Below are positions 46,439 through 55,506 of a DNA stretch of 64,000 nucleotides, in pieces. Made by a program: the position numbers and the translations under genes. How positions within the stretch are numbered: position 1 is the stretch's first letter; each line of letters opens with the position of its first letter. Source of the stretch: Acinetobacter corruptisaponis (lineage in GTDB: Bacteria > Pseudomonadota > Gammaproteobacteria > Pseudomonadales > Moraxellaceae); contig NZ_CP125669.1 of assembly GCF_030053775.1 (NCBI RefSeq), forward strand, positions 953,962-1,017,961, read 5' to 3'. The notes below the pieces were generated by a model. That model saw only the letters and a program-made list of their open reading frames with translations, had not been told where the DNA came from and ran no database searches.

Positions 46439-46521
46439 CCTCACTTTGAGGTTATTTAAAATTAACCCCATTTTGAGGTATTGTCAATATAGTAGAGCAA
46501 TTATTTAACCTCATTCTGAGG
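46439..46521. promoter_or_regulatory. Divergent operator-promoter region of the Arc/Mnt-like pair
   Basis: Three 13-bp operators CCTCA-N3-TGAGG at 46439-46451, 46466-46478 (one mismatch) and 46509-46521. On the - strand TTGACA (46487-46482), a 17-bp spacer and TAATTT (46464-46459) form a strong promoter whose spacer contains operator 2 exactly; operator 1 covers the early transcribed region. On + a TTGTCA at 46481 precedes the Mnt-like gene, with operator 3 over its expected start. Binding proteins are inferred to be the two RHH repressors. Confidence 0.8.
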
Positions 46522-46535
46522 CTATTGGAAATATT

Positions 46536-46799
46536 ATGAGTGACAACCCTAAACACGTGACTGTAAGGCTTCGTGTACCACCTGAATTAAGGGATAAAAT
46601 TCATTCATCCGCAGAGCAATATAATCGCTCAATGAATGCTGATATGGTCGCTCGTCTTGAGGAATCATTTGAGATAAAAGAACAACAAGAGTTTGATAAA
46701 GCCTTTGTTTTGCATGTAATTGAAGGCTTGCAAAATGAAGTCCTAAGCTTAACCAAATTAACGAAACAGCTTATGGAAGAAAAAAATAAAGGTGCGTGA
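46536..46799 (+). CDS. Mnt/Arc-family ribbon-helix-helix repressor with coiled tail
   Basis: 87 residues. RHH fold in KHVTVRLRVPPELRDKIHSSAEQYNRSMNADMVARLEESF (read as separate parts: strand TVRLRV, helices about 18-45), followed by a coiled-coil C-terminus (LHVIEGLQNEVLSLTKLTKQL), longer than Arc and like Mnt, which uses its tail to form tetramers. Divergent from the Arc-like gene across the three operators. A short terminator follows. Confidence 0.85.
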   Translation: MSDNPKHVTVRLRVPPELRDKIHSSAEQYNRSMNADMVARLEESFEIKEQQEFDKAFVLHVIEGLQNEVLSLTKLTKQLMEEKNKGA

Positions 46800-46810
46800 C
46801 GCACTTTTAT
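46791..46810 (+). terminator. Terminator after the Mnt-like gene
   Basis: Short stem GGTGCG/CGCACT-type with loop TGA followed by TTTTATTT; the hairpin includes the stop codon. Confidence 0.65.
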
Positions 46811-46878
46811 TTAAGGCAAACTAAAGCATTTAAATTTGTCAATTTTTTGTTGCCGTTAAAAATCAATGGGGGTCTGCT

Positions 46879-47517
46879 GTGTGGTTTTTAATATTTATAG
46901 GAGTTGCTGGGTTAGCAATATATTTTCTAAATCAAAATAAAACTGAAAGGAAAGATCAAACCACTATCACCCATAAAAAAGTAATTCAAACCCCAGATGG
47001 TGAAATTCGCATAGAAAGGCGACAGGTTATTGATAGCGTCAGAACTTCCTATACTACGCAAGATGTTGGCACTACCACAATAAAGGATATACAACCTAGC
47101 ATCCCACATAAACCAGTGGAGAAATTGGAAATGGAAAATAAACCAGAAACGCCAGCTTTAACATTAGAGCCATCACCAAAACCTGAACCAGTGTTACAAC
47201 AAGATTTATTTAATGTACCGCAATCAATAGCACAAAAAACACAGCCTAAAGATCCTGAAAAATTATGCCCTAAATGTGAAGAATCCCTCCCATTTTCTGC
47301 ATTTTCAAAATCCAGCAAACATGAAGATGGTTTAACAAAATGGTGTACTGACTGTTTGAATCAGTTGAACGAAGATAGAAAAAATGAAAAGAGCAATAAA
47401 AAGCAGTGTCCTAACTGTAAAAGAACTAGATTAAAAACCAGTTTTTATAAAAACACAAAAAGAGATGATGGTCTGACAAAATGGTGTAAGGATTGTATGG
47501 ATAAAGCCAAACGGTAA
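46879..47517 (+). CDS. Membrane-anchored protein with two zinc-finger repeats
   Basis: 212 residues, GTG start with GGGGG 6 nt upstream. One membrane span at the N-terminus (WFLIFIGVAGLAIYFL), then a Pro/Glu/Lys-rich linker, then two similar modules (CPKCEESLPFSAF...DGLTKWCTDC and CPNCKRTRLKTSF...DGLTKWCKDC), each with two CxxC pairs. Such modules accompany HNH-type proteins, but no HNH core is present. Lies between the repressor island and virion genes, on the opposite strand from the latter: a moron-like position. Possibly superinfection exclusion or host-surface change. Confidence 0.75.
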   Translation: MWFLIFIGVAGLAIYFLNQNKTERKDQTTITHKKVIQTPDGEIRIERRQVIDSVRTSYTTQDVGTTTIKDIQPSIPHKPVEKLEMENKPETPALTLEPSPKPEPVLQQDLFNVPQSIAQKTQPKDPEKLCPKCEESLPFSAFSKSSKHEDGLTKWCTDCLNQLNEDRKNEKSNKKQCPNCKRTRLKTSFYKNTKRDDGLTKWCKDCMDKAKR

Positions 47518-47580
47518 AATCATGCCCAATTGAATTTAGAACAACTAAATTCTAGGGCTTTTCAATTTTTTGCAACTCTA

Positions 47581-47805
47581 TTAATCATCAAGTTTTGTTA
47601 TGCAAAAAATATAGAAGTGAATATATACAGCTACCGCATAAATTGGAATTTCAAAAATAGGAATACTTTTCAAATAACCAAATATGTTAAAGTTGAAATC
47701 AGATGAACCCCACAATATGACAAGTATTAGAAATAATAAAAAACCTATCAAACCATTTGTATTTAATAGGTATCTTTTTCTTCTAATTCTAAAAGGTATA
47801 TACAT
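47581..47805 (-). CDS. Small membrane protein, candidate prophage moron
   Basis: 74 residues with a basic N-terminus (RIRRKRYLLN) and two membrane spans (GFLLFLILVILWGS, FEIPIYAVAVYIHFYIFCI). Unknown family. The map position next to an immI-like region parallels sieA of P22, although SieA is larger. Confidence 0.6.
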   Translation of the reverse strand: MYIPFRIRRKRYLLNTNGLIGFLLFLILVILWGSSDFNFNIFGYLKSIPIFEIPIYAVAVYIHFYIFCITKLDD

Positions 47806-47853
47806 TTATTTTTACCTAAGTAATATTTATCCTTTTAAATCCATATATTAACT

Positions 47854-48066
47854 TCATGGCCTGTCAATTTTCATGTAAAGATTAGATGTTAAACTCCAAT
47901 TTTTCTCTACTTTTTCATCTAACTCATCTATTTTGGTTTCAACCCTCTCTAAATCATAACTAAGATATAGAATAGGTCTTTTTAAATTATGATTCTGCCA
48001 AATTGCATACCCACTCATAGCCATATTTATTGCAAGAAAGGCATATAAAAAGATATATTTTTTCAC
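47854..48066 (-). CDS. Small exported or membrane-anchored coiled-coil protein
   Basis: 70 residues: a signal-anchor (YIFLYAFLAINMAMSGYAIW), then a helical segment (LERVETKIDELDEKVEKN). Its start overlaps the end of the large ejection-protein gene by 4 bp, so it is translated from the virion operon. Function unknown; spanin-like or exclusion role possible. Confidence 0.65.
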   Translation of the reverse strand: MKKYIFLYAFLAINMAMSGYAIWQNHNLKRPILYLSYDLERVETKIDELDEKVEKNWSLTSNLYMKIDRP

Positions 48067-50621
48067 TTCACAACCCCACTAAAATCAGGTGCTTCAATAT
48101 CACCATTTTGTTTCCACCATTGAGAACGCCCTTGCTTACGCATTTTTTTCAACATTTTCTGCTGATAGTCTGGGGCAATCATATTTTGTACGTCGTCAAA
48201 CATTAACCGATTTAAAGCGGTCTTGGTATAAAAAAGATTGTTGCCTGGCATCTTGGATTTAGCGAACATATACATCTGATTAAACTTGGATGTTACATCC
48301 TGCCCATTTAAAATCTTATTGGATGTTCCGCTTATCATTGAGGCTAATTCAGCTATATCATTACCTAATGGTCCAAGTAAAAAGTTACGACTATCACGCC
48401 CCATTGGGTCAGCACCTGCCGCAACAATATCTCCAAGTAGTGACAATCCACCACCTTTAGTTATAGCTTTTCCTAAAAACTCTAAAGCAACTTTAGGATC
48501 GTTACTATCCCACATTGGTAAAGGATTATTGCCCTTAGATAATTCAGACAGTTGTTGAGAAAGTCCACCCAATACTGTCATTCCCATAATCAAAGGAATC
48601 ATATAGGTAAAAGGTGTTGGCGAAAGTGCGCCATCACGTAAGGCGCGGCTACCATGGCGCATTAAAAAAGCTGTAGGGAATGATTTAAATTGCATCATGC
48701 CACGACCAAAGAAACCTATTAGACTGCCACCATGTGTATTACCAAAAAGCTTTGTCCGCTCCCTCAAATCAGCTTCAATCACTGCCATCCCTTGCTCATC
48801 CAGAACATGCCCCCAAAATTGCTTAACAGCCTTGTCCTTTACAGCCGTTGGGTCGCCAAGATGTTTTAGCATATCATCGGGGATATTACGGATAGACTCA
48901 ATCGTCATTAACGGCACACCATTGGCATCTTTAATAGGATCAGCCATTCGCATAACTTCCCAAGTACGCTCATCCAAACCCATACGCCCCAAAAATTCCT
49001 GATCTTCTTTTTTGAGACTACCCCAATCTTTTTCTTTGGTCAGCGTGGCATATTTATTCATTAAGGTTTTGGACCATGCAGATTTTGTAGCACGAGTCCA
49101 AGCGTTGATTAAAGACAAGCGCATAGTTGTTGCTGCTACATTCTGGGAAACTCTAACCATTTGACTGGCTCGACTATGGGCACTACCCAAATCATCTATA
49201 GCATACCTTGATAAAGAGTTTGTAATTTCATCTAAGGCGATCCCCATACTATATGAAAACTCTTTATCCGCCTGATTAAAAGGGTTTAATTCTTTAAGTA
49301 GATTCCAATATAATTTCGTGCATGATAAGCCATGCAGATTAGCCAATTTTGTCATTGAGGATAAGTCGTTGATAGATGATAATACTACACCACCCAACAT
49401 TGAGGATACATTCCACGTTCTGTATGCCTGACCAAGCATATTAACCGTGTCACTTCCTGCGCCCATTTCACGCCAAACAAAAGCGTTATACATGGTTTTG
49501 GCTCGCTTTACACCATTTTCTATATCTACCGTCTGGAGCCAATTAGGATTATGATTTAATTTTTCTAAATCCATTTTTTGGGCGGCTTGCGCCAAAATAT
49601 CAAATGCTCGGTTAGGATTGCTACCAAATTTTTCAACTAAAGCAATACTTTTTGACATACCGTCAATATGGTAATCAATCAGATCAAGCAAAGGCAATTC
49701 ACCGAAAGCATCCTGCATTTCTAGCCAAGCATCTGCATTTTTCCAATGCAAAACACGGCTATCAGAAAAACGATTAGTGACTTTACCTGTATTTCTTACT
49801 TGAAGTTCACCATATTCTGCCTTGTTTAATCCATCCATGATAATTGTTTCATAGGCATCATCTAGTAGTTTTTTAACTGCCGCATCATCTAATAAATTGC
49901 CTTCTGTATCCATAAGCGTATTACGATCAATATTTTTATAGGCAAGCTCATTCCACTTGTCACGCCCCATCTCCCTTAACTTATGAGGACTCCAAATCGT
50001 ATTAAAACCAAAACGATCCCCTAAATCACCTATCTTCCCACCAAGGCTATTAAATCGCTCTCTAAGAGACTCATAAACTTTTTCCAATTTGTCTGCAATT
50101 TTTTTAGCTTCCACATCCCCACTATCTTCACCAAAACGCTCCTTAACAATATTACGCTTCAGGGTCTTATCTTCAATTAGTCTCGTCCATCCTTTAATTT
50201 TAGTATAAAAATCCCATAGCTCTTTTTTAGCCTCAGTTCTGATTGTTTTAAATCCAGTATTCAAAGAAGTATCTGCTCCCGACATATCACCATGAAATGC
50301 AATCATACGGTCTAATTTTTCATGGGCTGGCAATTTATCATCGATTAAATCCAGCATGCCATTAGTTTGTTTAATGATGTCATCTGCCAAGATTTTATTT
50401 TTTCTTAATTTATCTGAAACAATATCATCAGCAACGATTTTACCCGCCTCAGTTAGCCGCTCACTTTTACTCATAGCCCTAAAAGCATCACGATCTTTTT
50501 TAGCCAACTGATTCATGGCATCAGTAATACGTTGTTCAATATTTTTTTGCTCTACTTGGCTTAATGTGTTTTTACCTAATGCTTGAGCAACCGCTTGTAT
50601 ACACTCAGGACGCATTGCCAT
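48063..50621 (-). CDS. Large internal virion (ejection) protein
   Basis: 852 residues from the ATG at 50621 (GGAGG 5 nt upstream; the in-frame ATG at 50633 is worse). Mostly helical with coiled regions in the N-terminal half. Hydrophobic stretches near 655-690 (TYMIPLIMGMTVLGGL) could insert into membrane after ejection. No enzymatic motif recognised. Its place after the transglycosylase protein matches the order of podovirus ejection proteins; last virion gene before the control island. Confidence 0.75.
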   Translation of the reverse strand: MAMRPECIQAVAQALGKNTLSQVEQKNIEQRITDAMNQLAKKDRDAFRAMSKSERLTEAGKIVADDIVSDKLRKNKILADDIIKQTNGMLDLIDDKLPAHEKLDRMIAFHGDMSGADTSLNTGFKTIRTEAKKELWDFYTKIKGWTRLIEDKTLKRNIVKERFGEDSGDVEAKKIADKLEKVYESLRERFNSLGGKIGDLGDRFGFNTIWSPHKLREMGRDKWNELAYKNIDRNTLMDTEGNLLDDAAVKKLLDDAYETIIMDGLNKAEYGELQVRNTGKVTNRFSDSRVLHWKNADAWLEMQDAFGELPLLDLIDYHIDGMSKSIALVEKFGSNPNRAFDILAQAAQKMDLEKLNHNPNWLQTVDIENGVKRAKTMYNAFVWREMGAGSDTVNMLGQAYRTWNVSSMLGGVVLSSINDLSSMTKLANLHGLSCTKLYWNLLKELNPFNQADKEFSYSMGIALDEITNSLSRYAIDDLGSAHSRASQMVRVSQNVAATTMRLSLINAWTRATKSAWSKTLMNKYATLTKEKDWGSLKKEDQEFLGRMGLDERTWEVMRMADPIKDANGVPLMTIESIRNIPDDMLKHLGDPTAVKDKAVKQFWGHVLDEQGMAVIEADLRERTKLFGNTHGGSLIGFFGRGMMQFKSFPTAFLMRHGSRALRDGALSPTPFTYMIPLIMGMTVLGGLSQQLSELSKGNNPLPMWDSNDPKVALEFLGKAITKGGGLSLLGDIVAAGADPMGRDSRNFLLGPLGNDIAELASMISGTSNKILNGQDVTSKFNQMYMFAKSKMPGNNLFYTKTALNRLMFDDVQNMIAPDYQQKMLKKMRKQGRSQWWKQNGDIEAPDFSGVVK

Positions 50622-50622
50622 A

Positions 50623-53439
50623 TTAACCTCCAAATTTTAATGCACAGGTGACTGCTGTTTGTGTTGCTGTTAGCTCTTGATCTGAAATCTTGTTTTGCTC
50701 CTTAATATAATCAGGAACATCACTCAATCTAATCTCATCCTCATAAAATGAACCATCCTCACGCTGTCTTGTAATTGAAACAACATGATCAGGATATTCA
50801 TTAATTAAGGATAAAGCCGCCTGTTCCTGTGGCGTATTACCAAACAAACTACCTTGTCTTGGGTCGCCTTTGGCATCGACCTCATCAATCTTTGACTTGA
50901 TATAGTCATTAATGGCTTTGGAACTACGACTGTTCTGATCAAAGACTTTTAAAAAATCTTTTGCTCCAGGTGATAAATCATCACCGAAAAGCTGCTCTTG
51001 ATTTAAATAGTCATCCACCTTTAAATCATTGGCTTTAAGATCACTGAGTTTTTGCGCTGCCTGCGCTAAATCCTGTGCAATGGTATTGCTATGCCGTCCA
51101 CCTTGTTTGACCAGATCAGCCAATTGCGCTAATTGTGGTGCAGAACGTAACAAGGCATTTAAAACTGTTTTACTGTCATCACCTAGATTTTCAGACAATC
51201 GGGCAACAAGATTAGAATCACCATAGGCATGTTGGACCAAAGCCTGCTCAATACGCTGTTTTCCACCTTGTGACAAACGACCATCAGCCGTGATCATAGT
51301 CGCACGTTCTGCTGGAGAAACTTGGTCAATGAAAGCACGGACATAGTCCATACTCCCATCGAGGTTGATATTTCCATCAGAATTTAGCTTTAACAGTGAT
51401 GCATCAGGCAAACGGTCAACATCACTTTTTGCACGTTCAGAAGCGCTGAATTGTGCCACATCGCTTTCATTGGCAAGCTTTGCAAACTCTACACGGTCAA
51501 CGTCACTTAATCGGGTACGGACTAAAACAGGGTTGTTAATACCCGAAATATCCCACCCTCGAGCGCCAGCAAAATCACTTACAAACTGACGGTAGGCATC
51601 CGCTTTACCATCTGCATAGGCTTTGCCAATCGCTAAGGTACGACCATTACCTGATTCAACCACATTATCCAAGCCAATAATGGGCGCACCCTGAGAAATC
51701 ATAGGATTCTCACCCAATAGCTCAGGCTTTAAGTCATCAGCGATACGTTCAATTTGTTGACGAGAAGCTTCACGGGTACGGTCCCGTGGTTGAAGTTCTG
51801 CTGGATAGTTGGGGTTTACACCATATAGTTGATCATTCGATGCAATCAAATCATTCAGTGACTTAACTTCATACGCAACTTCATAATTTGAACCATCTGC
51901 ACCAAACACAGTTGCAGTATTTTCCCCAGTATATTTTTTATCTTGGCCAGACTGTAAAAAGTCACGAATCCGATTTACATAATTGACTGTTTCCAAAGCT
52001 TTAGGCTTACCATTTTTCTGCATGGCCTTACCATTGGCAAAGCCACCATTATAATGTGCAGCCAAAACCAATGGGTCTTTGGTCTTATATTGTTCTGACA
52101 TTTCACGAACAAGATATAAAGCCATTTCGGTTGCATGTTCTGGATTATCAATATCCCAAGTCTTTTTGTAATTACGCTCAAGCCCTGCCTTGGTATCAGG
52201 CATAATTTGCATAATGGATTGTGCACCTTTAGGTGAGACTTGGTTATTGTGAGACTTTTCCCCTGCTCTACGAATAGCCAATAACAGAGGCGTCGCCCAC
52301 TCCATTCCCATTTGCTTTGCCTTATTATTTAATACAGCATCTAAACGGGGGTCATCATAGCGAATGGATTTAAAGTCAGAACGTGGAATAGTAATCTGTC
52401 TAGTAGGAGCATCAATCTGGATATTATGGGGAACACTAATAGGCTGACCACGAACAACCTGATTTATTGCCGTGTTGACATTTTGTTTATGGTATTCAGA
52501 TTTAACAATATCATCACCATTAGGCGTGACAATATCATCCATCTCCTTACCCAACTGACCAACCAATTGCGCTGAGGCATCATCGGCTGCCTCTGCTGCA
52601 TCCTGAGATATTATATCCGCCTGTTCCTGGCTTAATTCATTCTTGGCAACACGGTTATTTAAATAGGCCGTACCCCTGTTAAAGATAATAGAAAGGGCGA
52701 GTTCTGTAGCAAAGCCAGTTTTATCAAATTCATACTGTTTTGCCTGTTTCTCGAAACCAGCTTTTTCTAGTACATTTTGGCTTAATTCTCGTCCAGCCTG
52801 AGAAACCACTACAGGCGCGGCAATTAAGCCTACATTTTTCGCAATGCCTGCGCCTCTCCAAACAGGTATAGCAACACTACCACCAGCTACAACGCCTTGA
52901 GTGGATGCAACCTTAAAGGCTGTGCTTGGGTCTACACCAGCTTGCACCAAAGAATTATAGGTATAATCCGCTTCTGATAAGCCTGTGACTGCAACCGCGC
53001 CGCCCACACCACCAGCAACCCCACCGATTACAGCACGAGTTGCAAAATCACCAATCCCCATTAGGAATTGACCAACCGCACCTGTATTCTTTTTATCCTC
53101 AATTTCCTCAACCACACCTAATGTGGTTTTGGTGCGCTCTGCCGACTGTCGATCAACAAATTGTGGTAATTGCTCTTTACGGACATCTAGGGGCTTGTCA
53201 TAGTCATCATTAAGTGTGTACTCAATGGTATCAGCGATTCTTTGAATTGGCTTTGCTACCATACTGCCTGCTTTTAGTGCCCCAGCAGCGACACCACGAG
53301 GCAATGCTGACAAAGAACGGTCAAAAGCATCAACTTCTTTTACATCAATTGGATTAATCGGCTTGGCATAACCTTTGTCAGATTCCTGTTTAGCAAATTC
53401 TTCAAGGTCAACATCATCATAACTATTAAAAATTCCCAT
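50623..53439 (-). CDS. Ejection protein with lytic transglycosylase and DdrB/ParB-like domains
   Basis: 938 residues. Residues about 150-260 include small hydrophobic stretches (GGVAGGVGGAVAV). An SLT-type transglycosylase domain at about 385-480 has GEKSHNNQVSPKGAQSIMQI and LAAHYNGG, with a Glu in the catalytic place. At about 570-700 the PIIGLDNVVESGNGRTLA block is a DdrB-like ParB-superfamily domain found in phage polyvalent proteins. Such proteins enter the host with the DNA, cut peptidoglycan and may act on DNA. AGGAAATAAGTC before ATG. Confidence 0.82.
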   Translation of the reverse strand: MGIFNSYDDVDLEEFAKQESDKGYAKPINPIDVKEVDAFDRSLSALPRGVAAGALKAGSMVAKPIQRIADTIEYTLNDDYDKPLDVRKEQLPQFVDRQSAERTKTTLGVVEEIEDKKNTGAVGQFLMGIGDFATRAVIGGVAGGVGGAVAVTGLSEADYTYNSLVQAGVDPSTAFKVASTQGVVAGGSVAIPVWRGAGIAKNVGLIAAPVVVSQAGRELSQNVLEKAGFEKQAKQYEFDKTGFATELALSIIFNRGTAYLNNRVAKNELSQEQADIISQDAAEAADDASAQLVGQLGKEMDDIVTPNGDDIVKSEYHKQNVNTAINQVVRGQPISVPHNIQIDAPTRQITIPRSDFKSIRYDDPRLDAVLNNKAKQMGMEWATPLLLAIRRAGEKSHNNQVSPKGAQSIMQIMPDTKAGLERNYKKTWDIDNPEHATEMALYLVREMSEQYKTKDPLVLAAHYNGGFANGKAMQKNGKPKALETVNYVNRIRDFLQSGQDKKYTGENTATVFGADGSNYEVAYEVKSLNDLIASNDQLYGVNPNYPAELQPRDRTREASRQQIERIADDLKPELLGENPMISQGAPIIGLDNVVESGNGRTLAIGKAYADGKADAYRQFVSDFAGARGWDISGINNPVLVRTRLSDVDRVEFAKLANESDVAQFSASERAKSDVDRLPDASLLKLNSDGNINLDGSMDYVRAFIDQVSPAERATMITADGRLSQGGKQRIEQALVQHAYGDSNLVARLSENLGDDSKTVLNALLRSAPQLAQLADLVKQGGRHSNTIAQDLAQAAQKLSDLKANDLKVDDYLNQEQLFGDDLSPGAKDFLKVFDQNSRSSKAINDYIKSKIDEVDAKGDPRQGSLFGNTPQEQAALSLINEYPDHVVSITRQREDGSFYEDEIRLSDVPDYIKEQNKISDQELTATQTAVTCALKFGG

Positions 53440-53442
53440 GAC

Positions 53443-55506
53443 TTATTTCCTGTATACCCTTAAAGAATAGCCAACTGCCTTACCATCTTTACCTTTAGTG
53501 GTTAATTTTTGGTTATTGGCATCCAATAGGTCATAAATAGTGGTGTCTGTTAAATTGGTGTTGTCACGAACCTGTAGACGGTAATTGGATTTTAGAAAAT
53601 CAACTGAGATTCCTGATATTTCCGATGCTCTTTTATATGAGTCATCCAATCTGGTTTTAAACTTGGCCTCATCCATGCCATAAGGCATTTCCACTTTCCA
53701 TGAATCGACATCATTACCATCAAGGGTGAAACCAGCGTTTCTTGTACCCCATAACATGCCTTGCTTTTGTTGAGTATAGATGCCACCAGTTACCGCATTA
53801 AGGGCATCCTTGAATGTCTGCTCATCTATTGCATCATCTTTCTTGGCATGACTTATGCCTCTTTTGCTGGCATAAAATGCATACATACTACTAAGCGCAT
53901 CAAGGTCTGCCTTGAAGTCGCCTTTTTGAGCAAGATTACCTATAGCTGTCCTAAAGTCAGCTTCTACCGCTTGAGGAATAATTGAATTTTTTTGCTGGAT
54001 TAAGCGCTGCCCTTGTAATATGCCACTGGCTACAGAAGCCCCTTTATAATTTAAATTATTGGCTAAAGCTTGACTGGCAAATAGATATGAATCATTACCA
54101 TCACCAATCTGTTTAAATATTTTTTCTATTAGGTTTTGACCATAAGCATTTTTGGGAACCTGCTTAATGAGTTGAGACATAAAACCTAAAGTTTGTGAAA
54201 TATTTGCACGTTCCAAAGACTGTTTAATACTATCCAGATCATCTTTACCAATTGGATCAAGATTTAAATTAGGCTCTGTTTTTCGTAAAGTTTGTAAAAC
54301 AGTATCATTATGAAGTATGTTTTTTACGGCCTGTGCTGGATTAGAAATAACATCAATACCAGTAATACGTTTAATATCCTGATTTTGTGATACTGCATAA
54401 GCTACAGGATCATTTTTTGCAGAATCCAGTTTATCCTTATAAATGTTATTATAGACATCATAAATTTTCTTATCTCTGGAAGCGTTATTAGATTGATTTT
54501 TTAGCATACTTGCCTGTAAAGCATCCATTTTAGCTTTCATGGAATTGGTATCTAATACCCTAAATTCTTGAAATTGTGGTTCATGCTTTGCATACAGCAA
54601 AGCGTCTTCCTCAAAAGGAGTCCCTTTAGTAGCAAGCAAAACATTCTTCTGACGTTCAGGTGATAATGGCAATCCTGTACCTAGATCAGTTACATAATCA
54701 CTTAATACTGATTTGGCTTCCGACTCTCTTTTATTTGCTTGCTGTTGTTGATGATTTTGGATTGATAGAATACGACTGGAAATAGACGATTTAAGTGAAT
54801 TAATAGTCTGACCATCCAAACTATTATATTTACCATCCTCTTTGCTTAATTCAGTATAAACTCTTTGTAGCCCATCAATATCAGAGTTCTGTGTCGCTGT
54901 TAGAATCTCATCATTAATAGTATTCAGGCTCTGATTTTGCTTATAATCTTTAGCGTATAATAATGCTTCACTGGGTGATAAATAAGGCTTGCTTGACTGG
55001 ATAGCTTCCGCCGCATACTGATCAGCTAATTCAGTATTTTTCATTTTTGACAGATTATCCAACGTCACTTTTGCATTTGTTTTAGCTGTCTCAACCTCAG
55101 TTCTACGACCAATTTCATAAAATGAACCAATCTGCTGATTTCCAAAATTGGTAAACTTGGGTGCAAAATCCTTTCTAACCGTTTCAGGTATTTGCAATAA
55201 AGTATCATCAAGACGTTTAGCAAACTCAGTGCTAAACTCACGATCTATTAAAGTGGCATCTTCACCTGCTGCCACACGCTGACGATAATCACCTGCAAGG
55301 TTTTCAATATCCAAACTAAAATTACTGGCAACGGTTGCACCTTGTAGCCGATCTTTCTCAACCTGTCTTTGGTGCTGCTGTTCTGCAACCTGCCCCACAT
55401 TCTGCAAAGTATTGGCAATCATCTGACCGCTTTGGTCTTGCGGCATCTGGATCCGCTGAACCTGTGGCATAGCGTTACCAAAATTGCCCATCGGAATTTT
55501 AGCCAT
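53443..55506 (-). CDS. Internal virion protein (gp15-like position)
   Basis: 687 residues from the ATG at 55506, which overlaps the preceding stop (TAATG). Long helical protein rich in Gln and Asn, with segments such as QNVGQVAEQQHQRQVEKDRLQG and QQQQANKRESEAK. No catalytic motif. Its length and place between a small core protein and the transglycosylase protein fit the T7 gp15-like ejection tube component. Confidence 0.75.
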   Translation of the reverse strand: MAKIPMGNFGNAMPQVQRIQMPQDQSGQMIANTLQNVGQVAEQQHQRQVEKDRLQGATVASNFSLDIENLAGDYRQRVAAGEDATLIDREFSTEFAKRLDDTLLQIPETVRKDFAPKFTNFGNQQIGSFYEIGRRTEVETAKTNAKVTLDNLSKMKNTELADQYAAEAIQSSKPYLSPSEALLYAKDYKQNQSLNTINDEILTATQNSDIDGLQRVYTELSKEDGKYNSLDGQTINSLKSSISSRILSIQNHQQQQANKRESEAKSVLSDYVTDLGTGLPLSPERQKNVLLATKGTPFEEDALLYAKHEPQFQEFRVLDTNSMKAKMDALQASMLKNQSNNASRDKKIYDVYNNIYKDKLDSAKNDPVAYAVSQNQDIKRITGIDVISNPAQAVKNILHNDTVLQTLRKTEPNLNLDPIGKDDLDSIKQSLERANISQTLGFMSQLIKQVPKNAYGQNLIEKIFKQIGDGNDSYLFASQALANNLNYKGASVASGILQGQRLIQQKNSIIPQAVEADFRTAIGNLAQKGDFKADLDALSSMYAFYASKRGISHAKKDDAIDEQTFKDALNAVTGGIYTQQKQGMLWGTRNAGFTLDGNDVDSWKVEMPYGMDEAKFKTRLDDSYKRASEISGISVDFLKSNYRLQVRDNTNLTDTTIYDLLDANNQKLTTKGKDGKAVGYSLRVYRK

